Position numbers and translations under genes: made by a program. A stretch of DNA of 64,000 nt, from assembly GCA_963798505.1 (NCBI GenBank), contig CAWCTX010000019.1:62001-126000 (forward strand), given 5' to 3'. Of this stretch, positions 30,896 to 40,163 are shown piece by piece. Positions within the stretch are counted from its first letter, which is position 1. Each line of letters begins with the position of its first letter. The stretch comes from CAVWSM01 sp963798505 (GTDB lineage: Bacteria; Actinomycetota; Actinomycetes; Jiangellales; Jiangellaceae). Below the pieces are notes generated by a model that saw only the letters and a program-made list of their open reading frames with translations, had not been told where the DNA came from and searched no databases.

Positions 30896-30950
30896 GCCCC
30901 GAGAGCCTAGCGACGGAAAGCCTGCCAACGCCCGGTAACCTTTTGTCGCA

Positions 30951-32103
30951 ATGCGTCGTCTTGCGTTGCTCATCGTGTGGCTCGTTTCGCTGATCCTGGC
31001 GGCGAGCCTTCCTGCGTCGGCGACCCCACCCGCACCCATGGGTGGCGCGGCACTCGCCAGCGACGGCCTGGTGGCTCCCGCCATCTGCGGCGCCGCCCAC
31101 GATCGCGGCGGAAGCCTGGCTGGTTGCCGACCTGGACTCGGGCGATGTTCTCGCCGCGCAGGCCCCGCACCGGCGGCTGCGGCCGGCCAGCACGCTGAAG
31201 ATGCTCACCGCGCTGGTGTCGCTCGAGGCACTCGACCCCGCGCAGCCGTACGTCGCGACGCACGCCGACGCCGCCATCGAGGGCAGCAAGGTCGGCATCA
31301 TCAACGGCGGCACCTACACGGTCGACCAGCTGCTCCTCGGCCTCCTGCTGTCGTCCGGCAACGACGCCGCTCACGCCCTGGGCGAGGCCGCGGGAGGCCA
31401 GCCGATCGCCGTCGAGCGCATGAACGCGGAGGCGCAGCGGCTCGGCGCCTTCGACACGTTCGCGGCCAACACCAGCGGGCTCGACGCCGAAGGTCAGCTG
31501 ACCAGCGCGTACGACCTTGCGCTGATCGCCCGCTCCGCCCTCGAACGCGAGGACTTTCGGCGGTACGTCGCCACGCAGATCGCGAGCTTCCCGGGCATCG
31601 GCGGCGCCACGTTCCAGATCAGCAACCACAACAAGCTGCTCGCCAACTATCCCGGCGCGATCGGGGTGAAGACGGGCTACACCAGCCTGTCCGGGCACAC
31701 GTTCGTCGGGGCGGCCGAGCGCAACGGGCACCGACTGGTGGTCACGGTGCTCAACTCCCAGACGCGTGCCTGGCAGGCGGCCGCAGCCCTGCTGGACTGG
31801 GGGTTCGCCACGGCGGACGTCGCCGAGCCTGTCGGCACCTTGGTGACTCCTGACGAGGTCGCGGCCCAGCAGGCGGAGTTGGCCGCCAGCGCCTCGCAGA
31901 CGGGGGAACATGCAGCCGGCGCCGAGGCCGACGCCCCCGTCGCGGCCGCTCAGCTCGGCTCCTCCAGCCGGGAGTTCGACCTCCCCTGGTGGGCCTGGTG
32001 GGCAGGTGCCGCAGGCGCGATCGTGTGCATGGCCCTGCTCGGGCTCTCTGCCGGAGCCCTGTTGCGGCGGCGTGGACGCGGCCGATATCGAGCACCCGCC
32101 TGA
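30951..32103 (+). CDS. D-alanyl-D-alanine carboxypeptidase (PBP5-type), one frameshift
   Basis: ATG 30951 opens a signal peptide (LALLIVWLVSLILAASLPAS). After an indel near 31085 the catalytic domain reads AWLVADLDSGDVLAAQAPHR, SxxK in RPASTLKMLTA, the SGN motif in LLSSGNDAAHALGEA and KTG in GVKTGYTSLSGHTF. The C-terminus has an Ala-rich linker, a membrane helix (WWAWWAGAAGAIVCMALLGL) and a basic tail, so the enzyme is anchored at the outer membrane face. About 384 residues repaired. Trims D-Ala from peptidoglycan pentapeptides. Confidence 0.9.
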
Positions 32104-32117
32104 GCCGAGGAGCAGTT

Positions 32118-34850
32118 TCAACGCGTAACAGTCTGCGAACGCACCACTTGGGTGAGTTGGTCGTGCAACAAAGGTAGGGGCTCGGTGCCGGTGCGCTGCC
32201 TGAGGGCACGCGCTTCCGCGAGGTGTACGGCAGCGCGCCGAGAATCGCCTCGTTTGTGGTCGAGCACGGCCATCGCCTCGAGCGCGGATGCTGCACCACC
32301 CAGGTGGCGCAGGCGCCAGCACACATCGATGGCGTGGTGCAGCAGGGCTTCTGCCCGTTCGTACTCGTCAGCCAATACGGCCAGATTGGCCGCCAGAACG
32401 CTGACGGAAGCGAGCCCCTCCTGATAGCCGATGCTGAGGTATGCCGCGAGACTTCGCGTTGCCAGTGAGGCCGCTTCCGCAGTGCGGCCCGCGGCGAGTT
32501 CGGCGTGTGCATGGTAATCGAGGGCACTGCCCATCACCATCGGTTCGGCCACCACTTCAGCCAGGAGCTCGGCGTCGTGAAGCAGGGCCTGGCCGGCTTC
32601 GTGGTCTCCGGCCGCATGGGCCGACCGTCCGGCAAGCGCGGTGATCAGGGCGCGGGTCCATGGCTTGCCGGACGTGCCTGCGTGGTCGAGGGCAGCCCTG
32701 TGCTCCACGCCAGCGGCGGCGTAGTCGCCTTGTGCCCAGGCGGCCATGCCGAGCAGATTGTGTGCGAGGGCGACCAGCTCCTCGTCATGGACAGCCTGGG
32801 CAGAGTCGAGTTGATGGCGCGCGGTGTCGACGGCGACGGCCGTGTCTCCCTGGGCGAGCGCCGAAGATGCCAACACCCGCAGTAGGCGAGCGCGAATGTG
32901 AGGGTCGGTCTCGAAGCTGAGCGCCGATGTGGTCCAGGACCGGAGCTCGGTGAGGTGCCCATCAAGAAACCACGGCCAGTAGAGATCGGCGACGAACCGA
33001 CCTGCCGCTGCCGAGCGTTCGGCAACGGCATAGGTCGCGGCAGCGCGCAGGTCGCCCTCGCGCGCCCTCGCAACTGCCGCCGATGCTGTCGCCTCGACGG
33101 TCCGGATCCGATCGTCGAGACGCGCCGCAAGTTCCACGTGGTGCTCGAGGTGACGGCGGCGCGCCCCGTTGTGAATCGGCGGTGTGGCCTGCTCTTGGGC
33201 GAACTGCCGCATCGGGTCGAGGAGGCGGTACTGGGCTTGTCCGGCCAGGTCACGGTCACGGGTGAGCAGAGACCGCGCAATCAGGTGTTCTACCGCTCGC
33301 TGCCCCTCGACGCCGACCACGGCGCGTGCAGCGTCGCTGTCAAAGGGCCCCACGAACACGGACAGCGCCGCGAAGGCCTCCCGGTCGCTCCGATCGAGGA
33401 GGTCATGGCTCCAGCTGATGACAGCCCGCATTGTGCGGTGCCTCGGGTCACGGGCCCGCGACTCACCTGCGAGCAGGGCAAGCGGATCGTCCAAGCCCTT
33501 GGCGAGCTGCGCCAGCGACATCGAGGCAGTCCTGGCAGCTGCCAGCTCGAGCGCGAGCGGAAGGCCCTCCAGCCTGCGCACGATGGCCAGCACTTCATCG
33601 TCGTCGACGGCAACCATCGTGGTAACCGCTCGGGCGCGTGCCATGAACAGCTCCCCGCCCGCTGCCGCATCGAGCCCGCTCAGGCGGATGACGTGCTCGC
33701 CGGGCGCAGTCAACGGTTCGCGGGTGGTCGTGAGGATCCGCAGGTGAGGGCAGCGCGCTAGCAGGGCGGCGGCGAGCTCGGCCACTCCGTCGACGACGTG
33801 CTCGCAGGTGTCGAGCACGAGCAGTCCGTGGTGCAGGGACAAATAGTCGCAGAGGTGATCGATCTCATGCCCGTCCGACTCGGCTAGCTGCAGTGCGCGA
33901 GCCACCGTAGGGGCGACGTCGGGTGGGTGCGACGCCGGGGCGAGAGGCACGAACCACGCGCTCCCAGTGGGCGAGGGCGTCGCTGCGGCGACCTCAACTG
34001 CGAGCCTGGTCTTGCCAACTCCTCCGGGCCCGGCGATCGTCACGAGTCGAGCAGTCGTGAGCAGACGCCGCAGCGTTGTGAGTTCGTGCTCACGACCAAT
34101 CAACGGATCCACTGCCACCGGCGGCGCTGCCGCGGGACGGTGAGGCGTCGGAACGAGCGTGGGGTCCTGCGCCAACACGGCGGCCAACACCGACCGCAGC
34201 GCGGGTCCCGGCTCAATCCCGACCTCGTCGACGAGGTAGCCGCGAGCCTGCGCGTAGGCCTCGAGCGCTTCCACCTGCCTGCCGCTGGCGTACAGCGCCT
34301 TGACCAGCAACACTCGCAACTGCTCCCTCAGCGGGTGTTCCTCGACCAGCGCAACAAGTTCAGCAACCACCACGGACGCCAGGCCGGCGTCGAGATCCTG
34401 ATTTATGCGGGACTCCAACGCGACGAGACGCTCCTCCTCCAGCCGGACGGCGACGGCCCGTGCCCAGGGCTGCTCGGCCCACTCGACCAGGGCCGGCGCT
34501 CGCCACAACGCCAGTGCCTCGCCGTAGCGGCCCGCCCGCGCCAGATCCTCGAAGCGGTCGGCATCGACCGAGTTCCTTGGCGCGTCGAACCGGTAACCCC
34601 CGGTGACCGTCACGACAACCCGGTCGCCCAGCCGCCGACGCAGATCGCGCACGTAGCCCTGGACCAAGTTAGAAGCCGACCGCGGCGGATGCTCCCCCCA
34701 CACAGCATCCACGATCCGGTCGACGCTCACGCGTTGACCACGGTTCAACAGGAGCACAGCGAGCACGCTTCGCACCTTTGGTGCAGACAACTGCACCTCG
34801 GCGCCGTCGCCGTCGAGCACTCGTAGGGGGCCGAGTAGCTCGTACTGCAC
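32118..34850 (-). CDS. BTAD-type (SARP-like) regulator with NB-ARC ATPase and TPR region
   Basis: GTG 34850 is chosen because the OmpR/SARP winged helix starts directly (YELLGPLRVLDGDGAEVQLS). The longer frame to 35000 would run over the divergent gene. 910 residues: DNA-binding domain 1-90, the BTAD helices (RYGEALALWR to LVDEVGIEPGPALRSVLAAV), and the NB-ARC domain with Walker A IAGPGGVGKTRLA and Walker B GLLVLDTCEHVV. A long Ala-rich TPR-like C-terminal half follows. Such proteins are ATP-switched activators, often of secondary metabolism. The divergent small monooxygenase-like gene is a candidate target. Confidence 0.88.
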   Translation of the reverse strand: MQYELLGPLRVLDGDGAEVQLSAPKVRSVLAVLLLNRGQRVSVDRIVDAVWGEHPPRSASNLVQGYVRDLRRRLGDRVVVTVTGGYRFDAPRNSVDADRFEDLARAGRYGEALALWRAPALVEWAEQPWARAVAVRLEEERLVALESRINQDLDAGLASVVVAELVALVEEHPLREQLRVLLVKALYASGRQVEALEAYAQARGYLVDEVGIEPGPALRSVLAAVLAQDPTLVPTPHRPAAAPPVAVDPLIGREHELTTLRRLLTTARLVTIAGPGGVGKTRLAVEVAAATPSPTGSAWFVPLAPASHPPDVAPTVARALQLAESDGHEIDHLCDYLSLHHGLLVLDTCEHVVDGVAELAAALLARCPHLRILTTTREPLTAPGEHVIRLSGLDAAAGGELFMARARAVTTMVAVDDDEVLAIVRRLEGLPLALELAAARTASMSLAQLAKGLDDPLALLAGESRARDPRHRTMRAVISWSHDLLDRSDREAFAALSVFVGPFDSDAARAVVGVEGQRAVEHLIARSLLTRDRDLAGQAQYRLLDPMRQFAQEQATPPIHNGARRRHLEHHVELAARLDDRIRTVEATASAAVARAREGDLRAAATYAVAERSAAAGRFVADLYWPWFLDGHLTELRSWTTSALSFETDPHIRARLLRVLASSALAQGDTAVAVDTARHQLDSAQAVHDEELVALAHNLLGMAAWAQGDYAAAGVEHRAALDHAGTSGKPWTRALITALAGRSAHAAGDHEAGQALLHDAELLAEVVAEPMVMGSALDYHAHAELAAGRTAEAASLATRSLAAYLSIGYQEGLASVSVLAANLAVLADEYERAEALLHHAIDVCWRLRHLGGAASALEAMAVLDHKRGDSRRAAVHLAEARALRQRTGTEPLPLLHDQLTQVVRSQTVTR

Positions 34851-34947
34851 TCCAGAAGCGTACGGACGCTGCGACCTCCAGCGGGACTCCAGGGCGGCTC
34901 CAATGCCATCGGAGAGGCTGCTGCGTAAACCGTCCCGAGGAGGATTC

Positions 34948-35253
34948 ATGGTCATCCACATCGTCCGGTTTCGGTCGGCACTCCCAGATTCGCGCATCAC
35001 GGAGCTGTTCGAGGCCCGCGCACCCGAGTACCTCGCCGTTCCCGGGCTGGTGCAGAAGTACTACCTGCGGTTCCGCAGCGGTGAGCACGGCGGCATCTAC
35101 GTCTGGGACAACGCCGCGTCGATGGAGCACTTCAGGGCCGGCGAACTGGCCCGCTCGATCTGCGACGTCTACCGGGTGCAGGAGTCGGTACGTGACGTGG
35201 CAGACGTCGTCCTCACCCTGCGCGGCGGAAATGGACAACGACGCCCCTACTGA
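34948..35253 (+). CDS. YdhR/ABM-like small monooxygenase-type protein
   Basis: ATG 34948 has CGAGGAGG upstream. 101 residues: MVIHIVRFRSALPDSRITEL, then YLAVPGLVQKYYLRFRSGEH, GGIYVWDNAASMEHFRAGEL and ARSICDVYRVQESVRDVADV. This is the dimeric alpha-beta barrel pattern of YdhR-type proteins. Reaction unknown. Divergent from the BTAD regulator with a 97-base shared control region, then followed by tetR. Confidence 0.75.
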   Translation: MVIHIVRFRSALPDSRITELFEARAPEYLAVPGLVQKYYLRFRSGEHGGIYVWDNAASMEHFRAGELARSICDVYRVQESVRDVADVVLTLRGGNGQRRPY

Positions 35254-35306
35254 AGGGGTGTACTCGCCGATCGGCGCCGGTACGAGCCGATTATGGCTGG
35301 CGCGGG

Positions 35307-35324
35307 CCGAACGATCGTGCTATT
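35307..35324. promoter_or_regulatory. Probable TetR operator, copy 1 (upstream of tetR)
   Basis: CCGAACGATCGTGCTATT lies 9 bases before the tetR ATG. It is centred on the palindrome ACGATCGT and is the exact reverse complement of the site at 35979-35996. It overlaps a -10-like TATTAC that would place transcription start at or near the ATG, which suggests autorepression and a nearly leaderless mRNA. Confidence 0.7.
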
Positions 35325-35333
35325 ACTTGGGTC

Positions 35334-35936
35334 ATGAGCAAGGGCGACGAGACCCGTGCGGCCATCCTGGAGGCGGCGTCCGCGGCCGCTGCCAAGGGCG
35401 GCCTGCGCGGGCTGACGATCGGGTCCCTCGCCGCTGCGACGCAGCTGTCGAAGAGCGGGCTGTTCGCCCACTTCCGGTCCAAGGAGACGCTGCAGATCGC
35501 CGTGGTCGACAAGGCGCGCAACGACTACATCGACCTCGTGATGCGACCGACCTTGAAGGCGCCCCGCGGCGAGCCGCGACTGCGCGAGCTGTTCCACAAC
35601 TGGATTGACTGGGACAACCGGCCCGGCGGATGTCTGTTCGCCGCGGCGTCATCCGAGCTCGACGACGAGCCGGGTCCTGTGCGCGACGAGCTGGCTCGCG
35701 GCGAGCGCGACTGGCTCGACAGCATCGCCCAGATCGTGCACGGCGGTGTCCGGGAGGGGCAGTTCGACGCCGACCTCGACGTCGACCAGTTCGCCTACGA
35801 GATGCACGGCATCCTGCTCTCCTACCACCACGCCCACCGGCTGCTCGACGATCCGCAGGCGCGGCGTCGGGCGGAGCTCGCCATGGAGCGCCTGATCGCA
35901 GCAGCCCGCGCTCCGCTGGTTGCTCTCACCCACTAG
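35334..35936 (+). CDS. TetR family transcriptional regulator
   Basis: A complete 200-residue protein. N-terminal HTH: ETRAAILEAASAAAAKGGLR, then LTIGSLAAATQLSKSGLFAH with FRSKETLQIAVVDKA, the usual TetR recognition helix and following helix. The C-terminal ligand domain contains LRELFHNWIDWDNRPGGCLF and FAYEMHGILLSYHHAHRLL. Likely controls itself and the hydrolase immediately downstream (30-base gap), since identical operator sequences lie at both starts. Inducer unknown. Confidence 0.92.
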   Translation: MSKGDETRAAILEAASAAAAKGGLRGLTIGSLAAATQLSKSGLFAHFRSKETLQIAVVDKARNDYIDLVMRPTLKAPRGEPRLRELFHNWIDWDNRPGGCLFAAASSELDDEPGPVRDELARGERDWLDSIAQIVHGGVREGQFDADLDVDQFAYEMHGILLSYHHAHRLLDDPQARRRAELAMERLIAAARAPLVALTH

Positions 35937-35966
35937 TCGCTGACTCGCTGGAAGGAAACACTCGAC

Positions 35967-36876
35967 ATGCCTCTCAGGAATAGCACGATCGTTCGGTCTG
36001 TTCGATCCGCGCGCCTCGGGACCATCCGCGCCAGCTTCGGCGTGCTCGAGCACGTCGCGCCCTCGGTCTCCGGCCGGTGGGCGGCGAAGTTGTGGTGCAC
36101 GCTGCCGCCACGGTCGCGCCGTCGGCCCCAGGCGCCGGCGAGCGTCGGGGAGCCGTTCGCCGTCTACGTGGATGGCCGAACCATCATCGGGCAAGTGTTC
36201 GGTGACCCCGCTGCACCCATCGCCTATCTGGTCCATGGATGGGGTGGCTCCGCCGCTCAGCTCGGCGCGTTCGTCGACCCGTTGGTCGCGAACGGCCTGC
36301 AGGTGATCGCGTACGACGCGTTGAGCCACGGCGCCTCCGACCCGGGTCCGTCAGGCCCGCGCCGCGCCACCGGGATCGAGCTGGCGGAGGCCTTTGCCGC
36401 GGTTGTCGGCCGTTTCGGGCAGCCGTACGTCGTCGTCGCCCACTCCCTCGGCGGCATCGCCACCTCCTGGGCCATCGAGCACCATGGCGTGCGCCCGCAA
36501 CGACTCGCCCTCATCGCGCCGATGGTGCAGGTCGCGGCCTACCTCCTGCCGTTCGTCCGCTTGCTCGGCGGCGGGCCGCGCACCCAACGCGCGATGGTCA
36601 CCGTGCTCGAGGCGCGCTTCGGGGCCCGGATGGCCGAATTCGACATTCGGCGCCTCATCGCGCTGGACGACCTGCCGCCACTGCTGGTGGCGCACGACGA
36701 AAAGGACCCGGACACCGATCTGGGACCAGTCCAGCAAGCTGGCCGAGCTGTGGCCGGAAGCCACCCTCATGACGACGTCTGGCCTCGGGCACAACCGGCT
36801 CCTCCGCGACCCCGCAGTCGTCGCCGAGGTCGCCGGGTTCGCCGGAAAGGTTGTGCCAGTCACGGCGTACGGATGA
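35967..36876 (+). CDS. Alpha/beta hydrolase, one frameshift
   Basis: About 303 residues. The oxyanion strand-loop is YLVHGWGGSAAQLGAFVDPL. The nucleophile elbow is VVVAHSLGGIATSWA (Ser in GxSxG form), and the catalytic His is in TSGLGHNRLLRDP near the end. An indel near 36715 moves the last 50 residues (KLAELWPEATLMTTSGLGHN) to another frame that stops at 36874-36876. The annotated ATG 35967 places a TetR-type operator inside codons 5-10; an in-frame GTG at 36042 is an alternative start. Substrate unknown. Confidence 0.82.
35979..35996. promoter_or_regulatory. Probable TetR operator, copy 2 (start of hydrolase gene)
   Basis: AATAGCACGATCGTTCGG is an 18-base exact inverted copy of the site at 35307-35324. 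It falls 12 bases downstream of the hydrolase ATG at 35967, within coding sequence if that start is right. A repressor here would block elongation, or the gene starts further downstream at GTG 36042. Confidence 0.7.
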
Positions 36877-36889
36877 CAAAATCAGAGCC

Positions 36890-37291
36890 GTGAGCCGCCC
36901 GGCCATTCCGCTGTCCCGACATCTGCTCAGGGTCCGAGACCTCATCGACCGCGCCTACGCAGAGCCGCTCGACGTCGCCGCACTCGCCCGCAGCGCAGCG
37001 GTTTCCGAGGCGTACTTCAGTCGGAGCTTCAAGTCGGCGTTCGGCGAGACTCCGCACCAGTACCTCATGAGTCGCCGCATGGAACGCGCCATGGCGATGC
37101 TGCGCGCCGGCGACCGGTCGGTCACCGACGTCTGCTTCGCCGTCGGGTTCTCCAGCCTCGGCTCGTTCAGCACTCAGTTCCGGCGCTTCGTCGGCGACAG
37201 TCCCAGCGCCTACAAGCAGCGCGACGGGCACGACGAGCTGGCGAAGATACCGAGTTGCTACGTACGGATGTGGAGCCGTCCGCGAGCTTGA
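36890..37291 (+). CDS. Short AraC-type regulator (DNA-binding domain only)
   Basis: GTG 36890 gives 133 residues; the ATG at 36851 would overlap the hydrolase end. It consists almost entirely of the AraC double HTH: DVAALARSAAVSEAYFSRSF with KSAFGETPHQYLMSRRMERA, then RSVTDVCFAVGFSSLGSFST and FRRFVGDSPSAYKQR. Without a sensor domain, it is probably constitutively DNA-competent or controlled by level. In other actinobacteria similar short AraC genes stand next to VOC enzymes, as here (38258). Confidence 0.88.
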   Translation: MSRPAIPLSRHLLRVRDLIDRAYAEPLDVAALARSAAVSEAYFSRSFKSAFGETPHQYLMSRRMERAMAMLRAGDRSVTDVCFAVGFSSLGSFSTQFRRFVGDSPSAYKQRDGHDELAKIPSCYVRMWSRPRA

Positions 37292-37401
37292 CTCCGCAAG
37301 CGAAGTGGGCAGTTTTCGAGAAGCCGACGCGGCACGCGCATTCCTACCGTCGTTGATGACGGCCGCGGAGACTCCGGGCCGCGACTCATCGGAGGCTCGT
37401 G

Positions 37402-38181
37402 ATGGAGAAGGTCCAGTCCAAGGACGGCACGACGATCGCGTTCGACCAGCTGGGGGCGGGTGCACCGCTCGTCCTCGTGGCCGGGGCGTCATGTGACCGG
37501 TCGATTGACGTACCGATCGCCGAGGCACTCGCCAAAAACTTCACGGTGCTCAACTACGACCGACGCGGGCGGGGAGACAGCGACGACACGCTGCCGTACG
37601 CCGTCGATCGCGAGATCGAGGACATCGCCGTACTCGTTGACGCGGCGGGCGGCTCGGCAACAGTGGTCGGGCTCTCGTCCGGTGCGGCGCTGGCGGCTGA
37701 GGCCGCGGCCGCTGGGCTGTCCATCGACGCGCTGGTGATGTGGGAGCCGCCGTTCAGCGTCGATGCAGAAAGCTCACGGAAGGCGAAGGAGTACACCGAC
37801 GAGCTCACTCGGCTGCTCGCCGCAGACCGACGCGGCGACGCCGTGGCTCTGTTCATGCAGCGGGTCGGCATCCCCGAGGAGATGATCGCGGGGATGCGAC
37901 AGTCGCCGTACTGGCAGTTGGGTGAGAGCCTGGCGCCCACGCTGGCCTACGACGCGGCCGTGATGGGTGTGGACAACACCGTCCCGGCCGGTCGCTACGG
38001 CCGCATCGCCGCGCCGACCCTCGTGCTCGCGGGCTCCGAGAGCCCGGAGTTCATGCGGCAGGCTGCCGCCCAGGTCGCGGCTGCGATTCCCGGTGCGCGG
38101 CATGACATCCTCGCGGGCCAGGACCACAATGTGGCGGGCGACGTCCTGGCACCGGCGGTGGCCGCATTCAGCGGGCGATGA
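37402..38181 (+). CDS. Alpha/beta hydrolase
   Basis: ATG 37402 has GGAGG at 37391-37395. 259 residues. VQSKDGTTIAFDQLGAGAPL and LVLVAGASCDRSID form the first strands. The nucleophile elbow is VVGLSSGAALA with Ser in GLSSG, the acid strand is TLVLAGSESPEF, and the catalytic His is in AGQDHNVAGDVL. Similar to small esterase/lipase-like hydrolases of actinobacteria. Complete. Lies between an AraC regulator and a VOC gene, all on the plus strand. Confidence 0.88.
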   Translation: MEKVQSKDGTTIAFDQLGAGAPLVLVAGASCDRSIDVPIAEALAKNFTVLNYDRRGRGDSDDTLPYAVDREIEDIAVLVDAAGGSATVVGLSSGAALAAEAAAAGLSIDALVMWEPPFSVDAESSRKAKEYTDELTRLLAADRRGDAVALFMQRVGIPEEMIAGMRQSPYWQLGESLAPTLAYDAAVMGVDNTVPAGRYGRIAAPTLVLAGSESPEFMRQAAAQVAAAIPGARHDILAGQDHNVAGDVLAPAVAAFSGR

Positions 38182-38257
38182 GTGGGACGGGGCCATCGAG
38201 AGGCGCCGCCGCATGTGCCGAGGTGCGCCAGGTTCGCTGCTGAGGAGGCGACTGCAC

Positions 38258-38680
38258 ATGATCACCGGCGTCGGTCTGGTTTGCGTCTTCGTCCTCGACA
38301 TGGACGTGGCGCGCGACTTCTATACGAAGAAGCTCGGCCTCGAGGTCGGTGTGGACATGGTCCGCGATGGCATCCGCTGGCTCACGGTTCACTCGCCGGA
38401 ACAACCCGAGGTGCCGATCCTGTTGGTCGAGCCGTCCCCACCAGCCGTTGACAGCGAGGCTGCCGAGCAGATCCGTTCGTTGGTGGCGACCGGCTACCTG
38501 GGTCCCGGTGCGCTCACCACGGACGACTGCTGGGCGACGTTCCACGAGCTCCAGGCACGAGGCGTGGAGTTCGTCGAGGAGCCGGAGGAGCGCTTCTACG
38601 GGATCGACGCCGGTTTCCGCGATCCGTTCGGCAACCACTGGCGCCTCACCCAGGTGAAGCAGGTCGTCGCGGGCGAATAG
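38258..38680 (+). CDS. VOC (glyoxalase/bleomycin-resistance) family protein
   Basis: ATG 38258 has TGAGGAGG upstream. 140 residues with two βαβββ modules: VGLVCVFVLDMDVARDFYTK with KLGLEVG, and DDCWATFHELQARGVEFVEE, closing with GIDAGFRDPFGNHWRLTQ. The usual metal ligand positions (early His/Gln and late Glu) are not all obvious: Val-Cys-Val occupies the first-strand site, so metal binding may be altered. Substrate unknown. It ends 2 bases before the convergent GAF-ANTAR gene. Confidence 0.88.
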   Translation: MITGVGLVCVFVLDMDVARDFYTKKLGLEVGVDMVRDGIRWLTVHSPEQPEVPILLVEPSPPAVDSEAAEQIRSLVATGYLGPGALTTDDCWATFHELQARGVEFVEEPEERFYGIDAGFRDPFGNHWRLTQVKQVVAGE

Positions 38681-38682
38681 CG

Positions 38683-39438
38683 CTAGTGGGGGTCGGCGAA
38701 CCTTGTGGGCTCCGGCACCTGGCCGCTCACGGCCTCGACGATTTCCGCCGCGACGTCGCGCAGCTTGCGGTTCTGGTGCTGCGATGTGGTTCGCAGGATG
38801 GCGAAGGCGGCGTCTGCATCGCAGCCTTCCTTTGCCATGAGAATCCCAATGGCTTGGTCGATCACCGCGCGCGAGGCAAGTGCTTCGCGCAGCTGGTCCG
38901 TCAGCTTTGCCTGGTGCGCCTGACGAACGGCGACCGTCAACACCATGGAAGCTTGGACGGCAAAGAGCCCTGCCCTGTTCTGTTGGTCGGCGCCGAACGC
39001 GTCCGGGGCGGCGGCATACAGGTTCATGGCACCGCGGGCGTCGCCATTGACCGTCAGTGGCAGAGACATCGAGCTGCGCACTCCATACCCCAGGGCACGA
39101 CTCGAATACGGTCCCCAGCGCCGCTCAGTGGCAAGGTTCGCGACGAGCGTGACCCTGCCCGTGCGCAAGGTCTCGAGGCACGGCCCGACCCCTTCGCCGT
39201 ACTGCACCTCGTCCAGCTGGGCGGCGCGTATATCGCTGCTCACGACAGTGAGCGGCACGTGATCCTGACGGAGGGTAATGCCGCACGAGGCCCGCGGACT
39301 GACGACCTCGGTGGCGAGGCGCGAAAGGTCCTCGAGCAGCCCCTGCACAGTCGAGGTCGCCATCACGAGGTTGGCAAGCTCACCCATGGCCGCGGCAAGG
39401 TCAAGCGTTGCCGACGGCCCCTCATGAGGCCGGTCCAC
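38683..39438 (-). CDS. GAF and ANTAR domain regulator
   Basis: 251 residues (GTG 39438; the ATG at 39387 is an alternative). The GAF domain runs from about 20 to 165: LLEDLSRLATEVVSPRASCG, LDEVQYGEGVGPCLETLRTG, RRWGPYSSRALGYGVRSSMS with LPLTVNGDARGAMNLYA. The C-terminal ANTAR domain is LTDQLREALASRAVIDQAIG with ILMAKEGCDADAAFAILRTT. ANTAR binds paired RNA hairpins and prevents termination, so this is a ligand- or stress-sensing antiterminator. Divergent from the STAS gene. Confidence 0.92.
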   Translation of the reverse strand: MDRPHEGPSATLDLAAAMGELANLVMATSTVQGLLEDLSRLATEVVSPRASCGITLRQDHVPLTVVSSDIRAAQLDEVQYGEGVGPCLETLRTGRVTLVANLATERRWGPYSSRALGYGVRSSMSLPLTVNGDARGAMNLYAAAPDAFGADQQNRAGLFAVQASMVLTVAVRQAHQAKLTDQLREALASRAVIDQAIGILMAKEGCDADAAFAILRTTSQHQNRKLRDVAAEIVEAVSGQVPEPTRFADPH

Positions 39439-39668
39439 CGTGCACCATCTGATCTCGGCGCGAACTGCAACACCAGCCGCACCGCATCATCCCGAACCGG
39501 GAATGTCACCGCCCTGGTCGGCGATGCACGAGGAACCCTCGGCCACTTCACCGTACGCCTGCCCGCCAGGAAAGGAGCCGTTGAGTATGGGAAGACTCAG
39601 ATCTATGCTGGGCGCGGGTTCGGTGAACAGCCCACGCGGCGATGGTGCAGCTGTGGAGGAGACCCGGC

Positions 39669-40016
39669 ATGAGTACCGAACTCGATCTTGACACGTCACC
39701 AGACGGCCTCGGGCTCACAATCTCCGTCAGCACGCTCGATCGCGGCGCCATGCTGCACGTTTCAGGAGAAATGGACTTCGACACCTCCCCAAAGTTGATC
39801 CAGGCGATCGAGGACCTTCCTTTCGACGGCCACGACTCTGTGGTGTTCGACATGGCGAGCTTGACGTTCTGCGACGCCGCCGGCGTGTCCGCAATGCTCC
39901 GCAGCCATCAGTTGATCAGCAGTCGAGGTGGACGCCTTTCCATCCGGGGACTTTCCGGTCTGCCTCGGCGAGTGCTTCGCATCACCGGAGTCGACCAGTC
40001 CCTCAACCTCGAGTAG
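39669..40016 (+). CDS. STAS-domain protein, anti-sigma-factor-antagonist-like, lacking the phosphoserine
   Basis: ATG 39669 has TGGAGGAGAC upstream. 115 residues: LTISVSTLDRGAMLHVSGEM with DFDTSPKLIQAIEDL, and the core VVFDMASLTFCDAAGVSAML. Classic SpoIIAA/RsbV proteins have a phosphorylatable Ser after the Asp (DSSG or DSTG); here it is DAAG, so control by an anti-sigma kinase in the usual way is unlikely. Divergent from GAF-ANTAR, suggesting a joint signalling locus. Function otherwise open. Confidence 0.82.
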   Translation: MSTELDLDTSPDGLGLTISVSTLDRGAMLHVSGEMDFDTSPKLIQAIEDLPFDGHDSVVFDMASLTFCDAAGVSAMLRSHQLISSRGGRLSIRGLSGLPRRVLRITGVDQSLNLE

Positions 40017-40163
40017 CTGTCGGCCGGCAGGATCTGCTGATGCGCGTCGGCAACGACGTGCTGTGGGTAGGGATCCCCGATGCCCCGCCAATCAGAGCAT
40101 GGCCACTCACGACTCCAGCACGCGGTTATCCTGCCATCGGCTCGATGCGAAAGGACGATCGAG

